From Lates calcarifer (taxonomy: Eukaryota; Chordata; Actinopteri; Centropomidae): a stretch of DNA of 64,000 nucleotides. Position numbers and translations under genes: made by a program. The stretch spans positions 7,372,227-7,436,226 of the forward strand of contig NC_066835.1 in NCBI RefSeq assembly GCF_001640805.2, in the 5' to 3' direction. Shown here one piece after another: positions 12,291-24,500 of this stretch (the stretch's first letter is position 1; each line of letters begins with the position of its first letter). The notes beneath the pieces are model-generated. The model saw nothing but the letters and a program-made list of their open reading frames with translations. It was not told where the DNA came from and ran no database searches.

Positions 12291-12341
12291 TATAACATGT
12301 ATAATCACCTTTTAACTTAAAAGGTGACTATACATGTTATA
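12291..12341. repeat. 51-bp near-perfect palindrome
   Basis: The left arm TATAACATGTATAATCACC... (12,291-12,315) pairs with the right arm ...GGTGACTATACATGTTATA (12,317-12,341) with one G-T type mismatch and almost no loop. The arms are about 25 bases each. Confidence 0.9.
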
Positions 12342-13494
12342 AATGTGTTAACAGCCTGTTTCTGCGGCTCCAAAGTGACTAAAAAAAATCAGTCAATACA
12401 GTTTTAAGTTTAGTGTTGTAAAAGTATTGAGTGTTGGTAGGAAATGGGCTGTGAACAGTGTGTCAAGATCACATGCTTTTGACCCAGCTAAAGGTCTAAC
12501 AATACATTTCACATTACTCCTGCCTTTGGTTTTGAGAGAGAAAAGTCATAACTTGCACATGCCCAGGAGCTCTTTTCAGGAATTGGCAAACACAAGTCAT
12601 GTTAGGTATTTGAACATACAAACAATATATTAATTTTTCTGCTGAGACCAGTCTCAAGACTCAAAATAAAGGCAGCTGTTTACATTTAGTGCATACATTT
12701 GTGGGTATTCATCATCTCTCATGTAGTGTGCTGTTTTTTTTTCTCTCAGTCCCATGTAGGCTGGGGAAATGACGTGCCCCTTGTCAAATGCTGAATAATT
12801 CTTGAAGAGATGGCATTTTCAAAATTCAAGATATTTACCTTTGGCTGCCACATGCTTTTTCTTTGTCACCACACAGGTACAGGCACACAAATACACAAGT
12901 GCACGCAAGCAGACTGTGCCACTTGCTAATCTAGTGTTCCTGCTATTCAGTGGCCTGTTTTCCTGTCATAGCACTAGGTAAATATAACCTGTGATATACT
13001 TCAACTGAATCAATTCCGCTGCCCCTGAAGGGTTCAACTTGACAGGCTCTGGCTTCAGCGGCCTTGAGACAAGCCATACGTCTCCTGTCAATGTGTGACA
13101 ACCTGGAGGGCTGACATAATGATTTAAAATGTAAAGTCATCATATAAAGTGCTGGCCCTAACCTCTGGTATTTTTTTTTGATACTACAGAGGTTTGTATT
13201 GCTAGTTGAGGCCAAATGTAGAGAGCAAAGGCCTAATCCAACACAAAGTTCTGTCTAGGAGCACCAAGATATGACTTTTATTCAGGGCTACTATCGAACC
13301 ATCTTGGTCGAGTTATAACTACACTATGACAGACCTTGTTGGTTCACACAATTACTGTCAAATTCTAATTATGAGGTCACCAAAGGGGGTAAAACAAAAT
13401 TTGTATTTAACAGACCACAAAATGAAATCAAAGTTAAAACACATGCTTGAATCTGTTCTTGAGCCCTCACTCAAATAGTTATTCTTGGACTCTG

Positions 13495-13496
<2 letters not shown>

Positions 13497-13538
<42 letters not shown>
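13497..13538. repeat. (TG)21 microsatellite
   Basis: An uninterrupted run of 21 TG units inside the large GPS-TM1 intron. Confidence 0.97.
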
Positions 13539-13540
<2 letters not shown>

Positions 13541-14247
13541 ACTACATCCAAAACAGCATTTTCTGCTCAATTTTAAAATATCCAATTAGCCAGAAAACCT
13601 GTCCTTGCCACATCTGCCTCAACCATTATGCATCTTCACCCAGAGAAACACATCTAAATAATTTCACCTGTTTACTGTCATCACTTCCCTTGTCCCCAAC
13701 TAACCTTCAATTAATTCGACATGGATTCAAAGATTCTAATGCAACTCCACACAGAGTCCCTCATAAATTTAAGGAACCCTCATCTTTTAGTTACACTTGA
13801 CAAGTGCAAGATATTTGCATACTGTAACCTTGTAGTCTTGCTTCATCTGGGGAAGGCCTTGTTTTCTTTTTAAACACTGTCTCCAGTTAAGTTATAATAG
13901 ATTTAAAAATGAGGTGCCATCTTGTGGCGCCCCAATCATCCCTATCATCCCTCCACAGTCAAATCAGGCACTTTGGACATTAATAGTCTAAATAATAGAC
14001 TCGGCTGTGAGATTTTTCCATTCTGATTAGGTGTAAGTGAGCACTAATGACAGTAGAGGAAACAAGATGCAATTCATCTCAAGTAGATCCAATCATCTCC
14101 TGAGAATGAATGGGCCAAAGGCAGTTAGTGTGTCAGGTAAAAGAAGCTCTGAGAAATCCTTTACAGGAAAAGCAGACATCACTCCACATACTGTTCTTTT
14201 GAGAAATTTGCTTTGATACAGTCACTGGCTTATGAATAAGTTATGGA

Positions 14248-14287
14248 AACACAAAAGGCATCACCTCTTCTCCATGCCTTTTGTGTT
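14248..14287. repeat. Perfect 14-bp hairpin
   Basis: AACACAAAAGGCAT (14,248-14,261) is followed by a 12-base pyrimidine-rich loop and its exact inverse complement ATGCCTTTTGTGTT (14,274-14,287). The stem is too short for a typical microRNA precursor. Confidence 0.85.
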
Positions 14288-16799
14288 ATTTTTCATCTCT
14301 TAGCCAGTGTGTGTGTTTTTGTTTGTGTGCTCAGTCTATGCTGGCTGGATCAAGGTCTCAGGTGCTCTTTGAACCACTGACCTTTTCACTCTCATTTCTG
14401 TTTACCTGCTTAGGCAAGCACAAGCTATGATCCCCTCTGTAGCTTTGAAAACAAGTTGGAGAGAGAGAGGCACTTGAAAACTGTAATTAATTTGAACACA
14501 ACTAGGACAGTGGCCTTATGTGCTGACAAAACTGATGCAATGAGGTATAACTCACTTGATTAACTAGAGGCACCAAATGTTAAACTGACTTTTATAAAGC
14601 CAATACCTCCTTCAAATCCAAATCCCATGATCCCTGTGAGCACTGTGGAAGCAATGAGTCCAGACATATCCGTAGGGTTTGTATTCCCGCTGCAGTCATT
14701 TTGGGAATTAAGTGGCTAGGTTTATTGTATGGCTTCATGACCTCACTCAATCAACTCCTTTTTCTCCCTCTCCCTCCCCTGTTTCTCTAAAGTAACAACC
14801 TCTGTCTTGTGTCTGATAGTGAAGGTCTCTCTATAGACACACAGCCAAATAAACACACACATACACACACGGAAATCTCAGAGGCTATAGAAAGTAAACA
14901 GGATTAACTGGCTATCCCTCACTCCACTGTAAACGGCCTGTAATGGCAGCACTGCTTCTAAATCCCTCCATCTCTTTCTCTCACCCCTTCCCTCCCTCCC
15001 TTTTCTATTAAACATGGAGGTTAATCCTCAACCCCCCTTGTCCCTAGTGCCGTGGCCTAGGATAAGCTGTCAGAGCTGGGCTGCTGATACTCAGCTCTGC
15101 TCCAACAGCCTCACAGCCTGGACACAGCATGGGAGTGTGTGTATGTGAGTGTGTGTGTGTGTTGCAGACTTGTAATGCATGGATGCATGCTTGCGTGTGC
15201 ATTTGTTTTTAAGTGCAAACATCCATACCTAGAGCTGTCTGTGTTTGCGTGTCTAGATGTGGCTCTGGCTTTTTTTTAAATGTGTTGCCAAATTCAATCT
15301 GTCTCTCCCTTCTCTTTTATAGAATCCAATCTCCGCTGAAATAAAAAGTTAACTCTGGAGCACCCTAAAGCAACAAAGTGCACTCAGTAGTGGCCACAAC
15401 AGCTTCTGACTGAGAGCCATTGACACAAAAACACTGACCTATACCTTCCGGTCCTCAGCACTGGGTCTAATGGTGGTACCAGGGGCTGAATGATGAATCG
15501 CTAATGACTAACACACTCTTCACAGATGTCACAGATGTCGCAAAAGTCAATGTGTTTTCCCTCCTAGTCCTCTTTCACTCAAAATGGCCGACCTGCTTGC
15601 TGTGTTTCAAGGGAAAAGTCAATATTGTTCCGTTGGAAGAGGAGTCACAGAGACCAGAAATAACAGCTTGAATGACCCGTTCAGCTTATAGGTCGCAGCC
15701 ATCGTGTTTTTCCATATGATGGGAATTAATGTCTCTCCGAGTTCTGTAATAGGTTCCAGACCCCTGTGAAGTAATTCAGGCTTTGAGGGACAAAATAATG
15801 AATAACTGCAGTTACTCACCTGAAGGCCATCACCTTATTTTGACCCTCTTTACACTTAATAAAAAAGAATGGGGGGATATCCAGGGGAAGAGGAGAAGGG
15901 AATAAAATAATAGCTCCTACAGTATGTTATAGAAATCGCTGTGATCCCAGCAGATTCTCGGAGGTTTACATTTGTGAGATATTATTTGATTATCGATTTC
16001 AGAGCCTATACAAGGGTAGGGCATCCAAAATTTAAAGGGCCGGTCGCGTGACTGTCTCAGCTGTACTGCTGGTGTGACTTGGCTTATCCAAATTTGGATG
16101 GATTAGATGGCTCGATCCATCCAAGTGAAAGTTCAAAATAGCAGTCACTTGCATCAGTCAATCCAAACTTGGACATAGTGGGGAGCAAAATAGTACCTCA
16201 CAGTAGGATCCCTTTAACGTTTTGGAACCTTCAACTTGCCATTAATACAGTATATCCCTACTGTGTGACCTGCTTAACACCATTCAATACCAATATATCA
16301 AGTAAAAGAGCCAGAATGCTGAAAGAAAAAAAAAGCCCTTATCATCACAAATAATCAAAAAAGTGTTTCAAAGTTCAAGGAGGTGTTTTTGGTGCTCTTG
16401 GTTCTTGAAAGTCAAACAATGACATTAGAAGAAGAATCAGAGTAATTTTAATGACCCAACGACTGAGGTCAGTGAAATTCGTTTTTCGTTTCAGCATGGT
16501 AGGTAAGCTCAATTCAGCAGTGTCAGTAACATCAAACATAGGCAGATGTCAACCTCATATTAGACATTAAACATCACAATATTAAATATTAACAATGACT
16601 CAGTGCGTGACACAGAAGCAGAGCTTGTAGGCAAGCTGCATGCATGTCAGAGCTTAAAATTCCATTAAAGTACATGTACTTTAACTAAGACTGAAATACA
16701 ATCCTACAGCTTAAATAAATTCATTTTGTGGTTTGTAGTTTTTTAGAGCCACCTGGAATTGGAAAAATTTGATTTTTAAAAAACATAGCTAATGTAATT

Positions 16800-17165
16800 A
16801 GTACTGGTGGCCATAACATAACCCTATAGCGTGGTTACATTATCCAGGACACTACCAGATTTATTATATTTTATACTACAGTGGGTTTTTAGACCTTTTA
16901 GCTGAAACAACAACACTTTTAGAGCAGTGAGAGTGAACCCAAATAGTAAAGTTGAAGCTCAACAGTTAAACAATGATCTAAAATTCACTATAAAGCTCTG
17001 TAAAGCTGGGGGGAGGTGCAAATGTAATAATTCGTGATAATACTCTGTAGATTCATCACTACAAATGACACCTTTCACATTAGCTCACTATTTTCATACC
17101 ATCATTTTCATACCATCATACATACTTATTTTAAAAATATAAATTATAGCTGCTTTAAAAGAAAA
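16800..17165. repeat. MITE-like interspersed repeat
   Basis: It carries TCATCACTACAAATGACACC and TTTCACATTAGCTCAC, then ends in ATTATAGCTGCTTTAAAAG. The first string recurs with few changes at 53,756-53,784, and both copies share a CAGTGGGTTT stretch near their other side. Boundaries are approximate. Confidence 0.5.
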
Positions 17166-18936
17166 ACTTAAAATGAGTGTTTAGAACCAGCAGCTCCTTC
17201 CAATTTGTAACTCTATAACACTAACTGCTATGCGTATCTTTGACTGTGGTCCATCTGATTTTGTAATGTGTCTTTGGAACATGAGAGAAATCACAGCAAA
17301 AACACTGGTTGAGATAAAAAGAACACACAAACTCCTCCAGTTCAGAGTACCACGTCCCTGAGCTGTATTTTTTTCATGTTTGATGCAGCATGTACTTGAC
17401 ATTTTTAACAGTGATGTGTTTTGAAACAGCACCAGTGAGTGCTATATGGAAGCACTATTTTATACTGAAAAGCTTACTCAGGTATAGATGTCCACATAAG
17501 CTCTTTATCTCAGCAACACTCTGGTTGTTAATGCATTATTACTTAGCACGAACAACATCTCCTTTCCATCTCTCCATCTCTCGCTCTCTCTCCCTCGTTT
17601 CTCTCTCTCTTAGCCTTCCCTGCCAGCTGAGACCAGACTGCCTTTTATGTTTGGTTGAACATTTCCTCCCTGAAATCATCCATTCCTCACAATCACATTC
17701 TATTTCTGTGACACCTGGAGTTACCCTCCAGTGCTTACCAGGGATCTGCTTTACTGACTCCATTTTCTAAACTAACCATTAAGAGAGGAGGGAAAAAAAT
17801 CACCCATAGATTCTAGTGTGTAACAACAAATTTAGCTGAACTCCATTTCCTTACACTCCCTGATTATTTAATGTAATCACTGTCCCCGCGGGTATTAGGT
17901 GCAAGCAAGCATGGAGACGAATTAACAGCTAAACCTAAAGGGAACATTTTGTGACCACAGCAGTCAAGGAGCTGTGGCGTAAAGTGAGAACAACAACTGA
18001 AAGTGTTAACAAGGTGAAAAGGAGGATGAAGGAGGTGACAAAAGTAGGGTGATAAGGAGGAGGAGAGGGAAAACTAATCACATCAGTGGAAAAATATGGC
18101 TGAGAAGAAAAAAGGGAGCAAGAAAGTGGGTATAAATAATAAATTGGGTTAGATGTGTATAGAAGGAAGGTGTGAAATAAAAGGGGCGACAATGTGGGAC
18201 ATTATACAGTACAATTAATGTCTGTTAGATGAAGAGGGTGGCTCTGAGAGGAAGGTAAAGTAACAGCTGTCAGGTCTTGGGATGTCCATTAGCGCAATAC
18301 AGAAGATTGGGTCAATGTATCAGAGCAGGCATTACCCCAAACTCCTAAAAAGCCTTCTTTAATCATGTCAAACACACACCGCAAGCCATGTGAACTATTT
18401 ATAGAAGCGCAGGTTATGTGCTGCAGGCAAACTCGCACACAGACACAATAAAATCTCTTTCTTTCTCTTGACACCTCTTCTCTCTTCCATCATATGGAAG
18501 TAGCTTGCTGAACAACCTGACCTTTCTCAAGTTTTGGCTCAAAAAAGTTCCATAACATGGAGAGTGACAGTCAATCAAGGTATAATCAGACAAGTTAAAG
18601 ACACCATGATCAAAACTACATCTTATTCTGTGACAAAGTTTTAACGCTGAAGGCTGTGTTCGGGTTGAGCTCATTTTCTTCCACGAAAAGATGCTCATTA
18701 CAAACTAAGACACCACTCATACCAGCATCACCTATCCATATCTCTCTATAAAGACAATAAATGAGTCTTAGCAGCCTGTTTGCATTTTGCAGTAAAAGCC
18801 AACTGACAGGGATGCCAGCTACATAAATGCTTACTGAGGTAACTCATCAACTCACTGACCTGGCCCCTGGTAGTAGTTGCCTTGTTAGCCCCCAAGTCCC
18901 ACAGAGTACATCAGGTTATGCATTGGTGTGACTCAC

Positions 18937-19063
18937 CGGGTCTTTAGCTTGCTGCGCTAACACGGCGTAGGTGGATATCCTGCTGCACAGGCATTTGGTG
19001 TGGACAGTGGTTGACGCGAGCGTTTGGCAGCCTTCTGTGCCCCAGTTTTCTGCGCCAGCTTCC
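18937..19063 (-). CDS. adgrb2: adgrb2 exon: GPS autoproteolysis motif
   Basis: The exon has 127 nt, entering in phase 2 and leaving in phase 0. It encodes 'EAGAENWGTEGCQTLASTT', 'VHTKCLCSRISTYAVLAQQA' and 'KDP'. The W-x-x-x-G-C and C-x-C cysteines are the GPS pattern, and S-T-Y-A-V-L-A-Q is the start of the tethered agonist (Stachel) sequence. The cleavage tripeptide, usually H-L-(S/T), reads R-I-S here. Splice sites are CCTCCAG, after a C-rich tract, and GTGAGT. Introns of 13.7 and 10.0 kb isolate this exon. Confidence 0.94.
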
Positions 19064-19081
19064 CTGGAGGTGGAGAGAAGT

Positions 19082-19105
19082 GGGGGGTGGAGGGTGGGGT
19101 GGGGG
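19082..19105 (+). other. G-quadruplex-type motif beside the GPS exon acceptor
   Basis: Four runs of at least three G separated by 1 to 4 bases (G6, G3, G4, G5). The G-rich strand is the plus strand, which is the template strand for adgrb2. In the pre-mRNA this is a C-rich tract ending about 19 bases before the GPS exon. Confidence 0.8.
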
Positions 19106-21037
19106 AGTTGTCACAGGGGACATAAACAGTGACTGTGAGACAAATACACACAAAAAACCGTCACATGACCAAACGCGCCTATAGGAAGTTCCAACTCCGA
19201 GGGACAGAACATTTCAGTGGATTCACCACCAAGTTCACAGAGTTCATCCATTCACTCTATAGGTTTAACAGGCAGAGCACTCACACACTGACTCACTCTT
19301 TTACACTGCTGGCATCATATGCCCATGCCTGTGCCTTGTTCTAAGTCTTCTCTGTGTTAAGCACCCTAAACACTTTCTTTCTAGTCTCTGTTCTTTTCTT
19401 CTTTCTATCTCGTCTCCCTTTTCTTTGAAAAATACCCAAAGAGTCTTAGGGCCTTGAGGAAAAATGAAAAGGGTTGTATCAGCTAGCAGTTAACAAAAAC
19501 CAGTGTGGCTTAATGGGTGGATGGGGGTTATTCAGCACTAAATGGTCAATTGCTTTTACATCCAACAAGGGTAAGAGAGTGCCCAGAATCTCATACAATA
19601 GAACCTTACACAATCTACAGCTTTCTCCTCTTCCCTTTATCCCCCCCCTTCATTTCCCTCTAAATGCTATCATTGGAGGGTTGAATACGGAGGTCGATCA
19701 ATAAGATTCTAACTGAACTAATTACCCTGGCACCGCACACTACACATTGACCTTATGTTTAACCCTGGGTGTACTTCTCTTTTAGTCACCAGAGTCAGGT
19801 AGAAACATTGATGAGTGAGATGTTCTGATGGGGTCAAGAAGGCTAGCTTCACGACTGACTGAGAAGCAGCAGGCTTAAAGGCCTTGAAATCATCTTTTCA
19901 ATCAACTTCCCACTATGAGTAATGAGATTCAACATGAACACTCTATTTTCTGTATAAGCTGCAGCAGTTTTGTTTGATGTATGGAGTAGACATAAGGAGT
20001 ATTTAGGCACTTCCAGTAGGATTATATGTATAACTATGGTCTAGGAAGCCTAAATAGAGATCACCCATGAAATATCTTCCTAAAATTAAATGGGGTCAAT
20101 TTGGGTCCAATTTCATCAACATGTCAACATTGCTACATAATTAGCAGCTAGTCAGAGGTAGGTCTATACATAAAATTCCCTCTTATAAAGAAAATCTTTG
20201 CTTTAAGGTTATAGAAACATGTCTTGTATTTCTGCTGTTTGTGCTAGAGGGGGCACATAGTTGTCTACATCCTTGTTTGACCAAAAAAAGTTTGGTAATG
20301 ATGAAGACTACCTTCAGTTGAGGAATGAAAACAACTTTACTGTTGGTGTTTGTTGTGAATAGACTGTAAATTTTATTTGATCATTTTGTTCTTTCCTCCA
20401 TAAAGATTTGTAGAAAGATATGAAATGCAATCATATCGCAGACAGCACAGTGTACACTGTTCTTTCACTGCTAATGCTTTAGTGGAGAACTTAATTGCCT
20501 CCTCTCAAGCTAATAGCGATGAGTACCCTCAACAGCGGATGGAGAGAGAATTGTGTTGTCTGTATAAAGAATAGAAATACGTGGGCCTTGCTTGGCCTGT
20601 ACTGTATAGCTGAGCACTGCTTGCATCTCGGGGGGAAGATTTGGTTTGACAATTGAACTTTATGAGAAATGATAAGCTGGCTTGTTGCTTGTGGTATTCT
20701 CTGTGTCTTCTCTTGAGAAAGATTTTGGATTTTAGCCTGGCCTTTGGGGAAATAAGAGACAAATAGTTTAACATTTTAAAAAAGGGCTTCTAAGATACCC
20801 TTGGTTTATGTATTACCTAAAAATAATAAAAAATATGGAACACCTCTTATGTTGCCCTATTGTGGGGATACTCACCTCCCCACCTGACTATGTGTACATG
20901 TAAATTAGGGAGACCAACAATTAATATATGCACATATTATGATATTTTTCATAGTTTTCTGACTATATGTTTAATGACTAAATGACAAGAATGTATCAAC
21001 TTCAATTCTCAAAAGTATATCTGAACGCGAAGGAATG

Positions 21038-21059
21038 CACACACACACACACACACACA
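21038..21059. repeat. (CA)11 microsatellite
   Basis: An uninterrupted CA run followed by further short CA-rich stretches to about 21,110. Confidence 0.95.
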
Positions 21060-22626
21060 GTCACAAACCCAGATAAACATGTAAACACACACATACACAC
21101 ACAGCAACACTCAATTCATGATGTCAGTAATGAGATGTGAGTACAATTCCCTGAAGATCATCATCTGCACAGTGACACTTCAAAGACTGAAGATCGGAAA
21201 ACGAGCCACAGCAGTGAAGCTTCAGAGACAGCTTGACAGGTAGCGACACGGTGCGCAGCTTTGTGTGTTTCTACGTGTGGGTCAGAGAAAGAGAGAGAAT
21301 TGGGAGAAAGACAAGAATAGAAGGAATGAGAGAGTATGCACACTTGTTACTTTTTACGAGAAAATCCTCCAGAGTGTGTAGAGTTTGTGAGGTATTTTTG
21401 GTACATTCTTTGGTTACATTTACATTTCTCATAAAAAAAAAAAAACATGTCCATGTAGATTCCACTGTGTTTGTGATGATTCATGTGTTACTATATATGA
21501 ATATAAACATGTGAGTTTTGTATGTGAACTCCCAACATGTGCAAGTAAAATATTACAAATGGCTTCGTTACACAAATAAAACATTGCATGTGTGCTGTCA
21601 CTATACATGCATTAATGTACTATGTCCTGCATAGACAGGGAAGTGTTATGTGCTGATTTATGCACTCTGTTTAACTCATAGCATGGTAGATACACAAGTG
21701 AAAGCATGCATACTTTCATTTACTAACACAGGCAGTTTGATGACATGCAACAAAGCCACACACATATATCAAGTATTCTATACCAGTCTGGAAGCAGAGA
21801 GGAAGTTGGGGTAATGAGAAACTGTCTGACAGCTCGCAATAGGGGGTCGCTGAAGATGACACCACACATGCACAAATACATATTATCTGTGACCTCTTTG
21901 TTTTGGCTGTTGAATTTGCAGCTTTTATTGACTGCTGACCTTCATCTGCTTTAGCTGGGTTTGATTGTTTTGATGCCTTTCAGGAAAAAGCCAGCTTTGA
22001 ATTTTGAAGTTTTATTTCACCCACAACACTGGAACAATTCACTACAGCTACAGCAACACACTGCTGCTGTGAGCCCCGCTGGGCTCATAAACGTATTAGA
22101 TTATCAGTTGAGCTTAGCTTGTGAGGAAAGATTAAAAGGACATGGCTTTTGTTTTACTTTTGTCATAGCATTTGAATGCAGCCTGGAGCCACTGCAGACT
22201 CCTCTTATCATGGAAAACAGGTACCAGATGTACAAACAGGTGTACGTGTCAGTATAGTTGGTTTATAGGCTATGGATCCCAAATGTATACTGCAAAGATA
22301 TCAACCTGGTATTATCAAAAAAAAAAGAAGAAAAAAAGCTAAGATGTGTAAATATACATAGCATCAACCAGTTTGCTAGCATTGCGATAATCGACACATC
22401 TGTTGTTTGGTCTTGACTCCGACAAAGAATAAAGTTTTACTTAATGGATGTTAGAGTTGGCTTCATTTTGACAGGTAGTTATCCCTCACTGCACATGGTG
22501 TTTACACAATTCACTGTGATCAACCTGAGCCAAAACCTAACATATATATTCAGCATGACTAAAGATCCACAGGCCTGGAAGTGGCACTGTGAGGCTGGAC
22601 ATTTGCTTCGAGCTCAATGCTATCAC

Positions 22627-22672
22627 CTGACACTGCCATCCCTAAAGTCACATGGTTAGCATGACTAAAAAA
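22627..22672. repeat. Fragment of a teleost interspersed repeat
   Basis: CTGACACTGCCATCCCTAAA followed by GTTAGCATGACTAAAAA resembles the end of the repeat family seen at 57,090-57,330, where CTGACATTGCCATC occurs. Only a short fragment remains. Confidence 0.35.
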
Positions 22673-24105
22673 GATGAAATCAATAGTGCTAAAGTATTGT
22701 TTCTCAACAGCATGCTGAAAAAATGTACAGTGGCCACTGCAGGAACATGGAAGAATGGTTTTCAATTTGCTCCCTAATTGCTTCTTGAATGATGTGGCAG
22801 CTGTTAAGAAAAATAGAAAAAATACTTCCTGAACAACAGGGTAAATTGACCTTTTATGCCTACTGAGAAGAAATTGGCACCAACTCTTGACTGAAAGGGT
22901 AGTGTGATGAAAGCCACTTGCCCCCTGTTAAGAAACAAAAAAGGTTAAACATGGTTTGAATTCTTAAAACTGAAGGGTTTTATGTAGGGATTTCAGCTGT
23001 ATGGAAGTGACGGGACATCTGACTGGTGCACAAAACAACCTTTCATCTTTTGCAGGCATGCAATATTACATGTCACTAAAGGTACAGAAAATACAGAACG
23101 AAATGTATCATAATCCTAATGATACACTCTGCATTTTTATAGTAGCTTTGAGCAGATATACCATAACAATCTTTTATTTAAAGCAGCTAACAGTTTAAGT
23201 AACATTTAACATTTTGTAACTGTTGAAATGTTGTTCTACATAGCAGTCAGTTTTGTGCACTTCATTTGATATTATCAAATTGCATGAACTGCATAGCCCT
23301 GTGTCCATTAGTCTGCTTCTCACTGCTGCTCACTGTGGCAAAATGTTTGCCTTTGTGACACCAGTGGTCAGAAGCGCAGACAAAGATATTACGCAGGAGA
23401 AAAAGGTGGGAAAAGAAGGGCAAACAGCAATAAATGCGAAGAGATGAAGAATGCATTGAGGGATTTAAAAAAAGTATTTTACACATTGATGAAAATCAAT
23501 AGCATGTAAATCACAGTCAAATTGCTATAAAATCCTCAGAGGATAGCAGGAATAGGTTTAATATTCAGTGTGTAGATTGTTAAATGCAGTGTATAACCAG
23601 TTTTTTAATGTGCTTTTTTTGAAAAGAGAACTTTGAGTATAGTCAATGTCTAATACAGACTGACAGTTGGTGATACACATTGCAAACTACAGCTAATGAG
23701 TCATAGACAGAAGGACTAGTGGGAAGGAGAGAGGGCTTGTTGTAGTAGAGAGGGATTTTAAGGATCATGGATACAAGTGGCCTCAAGAGGACACAGATGC
23801 ACAGATACCAATGTGTTAAAACCTGTCACTGTACATCAGCATCAGTGACACACTAAGGCAACAATAACAACCTTCATGCTGCATTAAGAAGGGGCACATT
23901 TATCTGTATGTTTTATATAAATGTTTCTGTTTTTTATATGGTGTCCTGTACACAATTTGTAATTAATGCATGCTTCTTGTCATAGTTAACTGTTGCTTAA
24001 TGCTGTTTTGTTGGTGATGCACTATTTTGTGCCATTCTTAAAACATTTACATAAAAAAGAACAAATAGAAATCTGAGAATATATATAAAAAACATATGCA
24101 ATAGC

Positions 24106-24500
24106 TTAAGCCACCATTGGTGCCTGCACACATTTTGTTTTACTTGTGACATAGCAGTAAAACCACAGGTGTAAATAATCAAATTAATGATGGCTGAGTT
24201 CCATTTAGCTGTATCAGTTTCAGGGTTCTAGTATTGTCCATCCTGGCCCACTGTCACACTGGTATGGTTTATTGGGACACTTGAAAAGAATGGCACCATT
24301 GCAATCATTTAAGCCACCAGGGATGACCCTACACAGGTGTTTTAACTTATGTCATAGCAGTAAAACCACAGGTGTAAATAATCTAATTAATGATGGCTGA
24401 GTTCCATTTCAGTTTCAGGGTCCTGATATGGTAGGGTTAGCATTAGGGTTAAGAATAGAGCCATTGTTCATGTTATAGTACTTTTCTTTCAAGCCATGGT
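24106..24500. repeat. Two-copy direct repeat, about 200 bp apart
   Basis: TTAAGCCACC starts both copies, at 24,106 and 24,309. Each then carries CATAGCAGTAAAACCACAGG, TGTAAATAAT and ATTAATGATGGCTGAGTTCC, followed by TCAGTTTCAGGG. The second copy has lost an internal stretch and gained a GGTTAG-type insertion. Confidence 0.85.

Larger units (their letters stand above)
8949..18936. other. adgrb2 10-kb intron between GPS and TM1 exons
   Basis: 9,988-nt intron with no recognised exon. It holds the imperfect palindrome at 9,525-9,588, a GA-rich stretch around 10,300-10,450, repeat fragments at 11,972-12,048 and 12,092-12,195, the palindrome at 12,291-12,341, a TG microsatellite at 13,497, a hairpin at 14,248, and a MITE-like repeat near 16,800-17,165. 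The remaining stretches show nothing I can name. Confidence 0.75.

Noticed and set aside
16428..16520. GAAGAATCAGAGTAATTTTAATGACC stretch resembling the repeat at 47.6 kb
   Set aside because: Similarity is limited to the GAATCAGA start followed by a TTTTAATGACC-like string; too short and diverged to call a copy.
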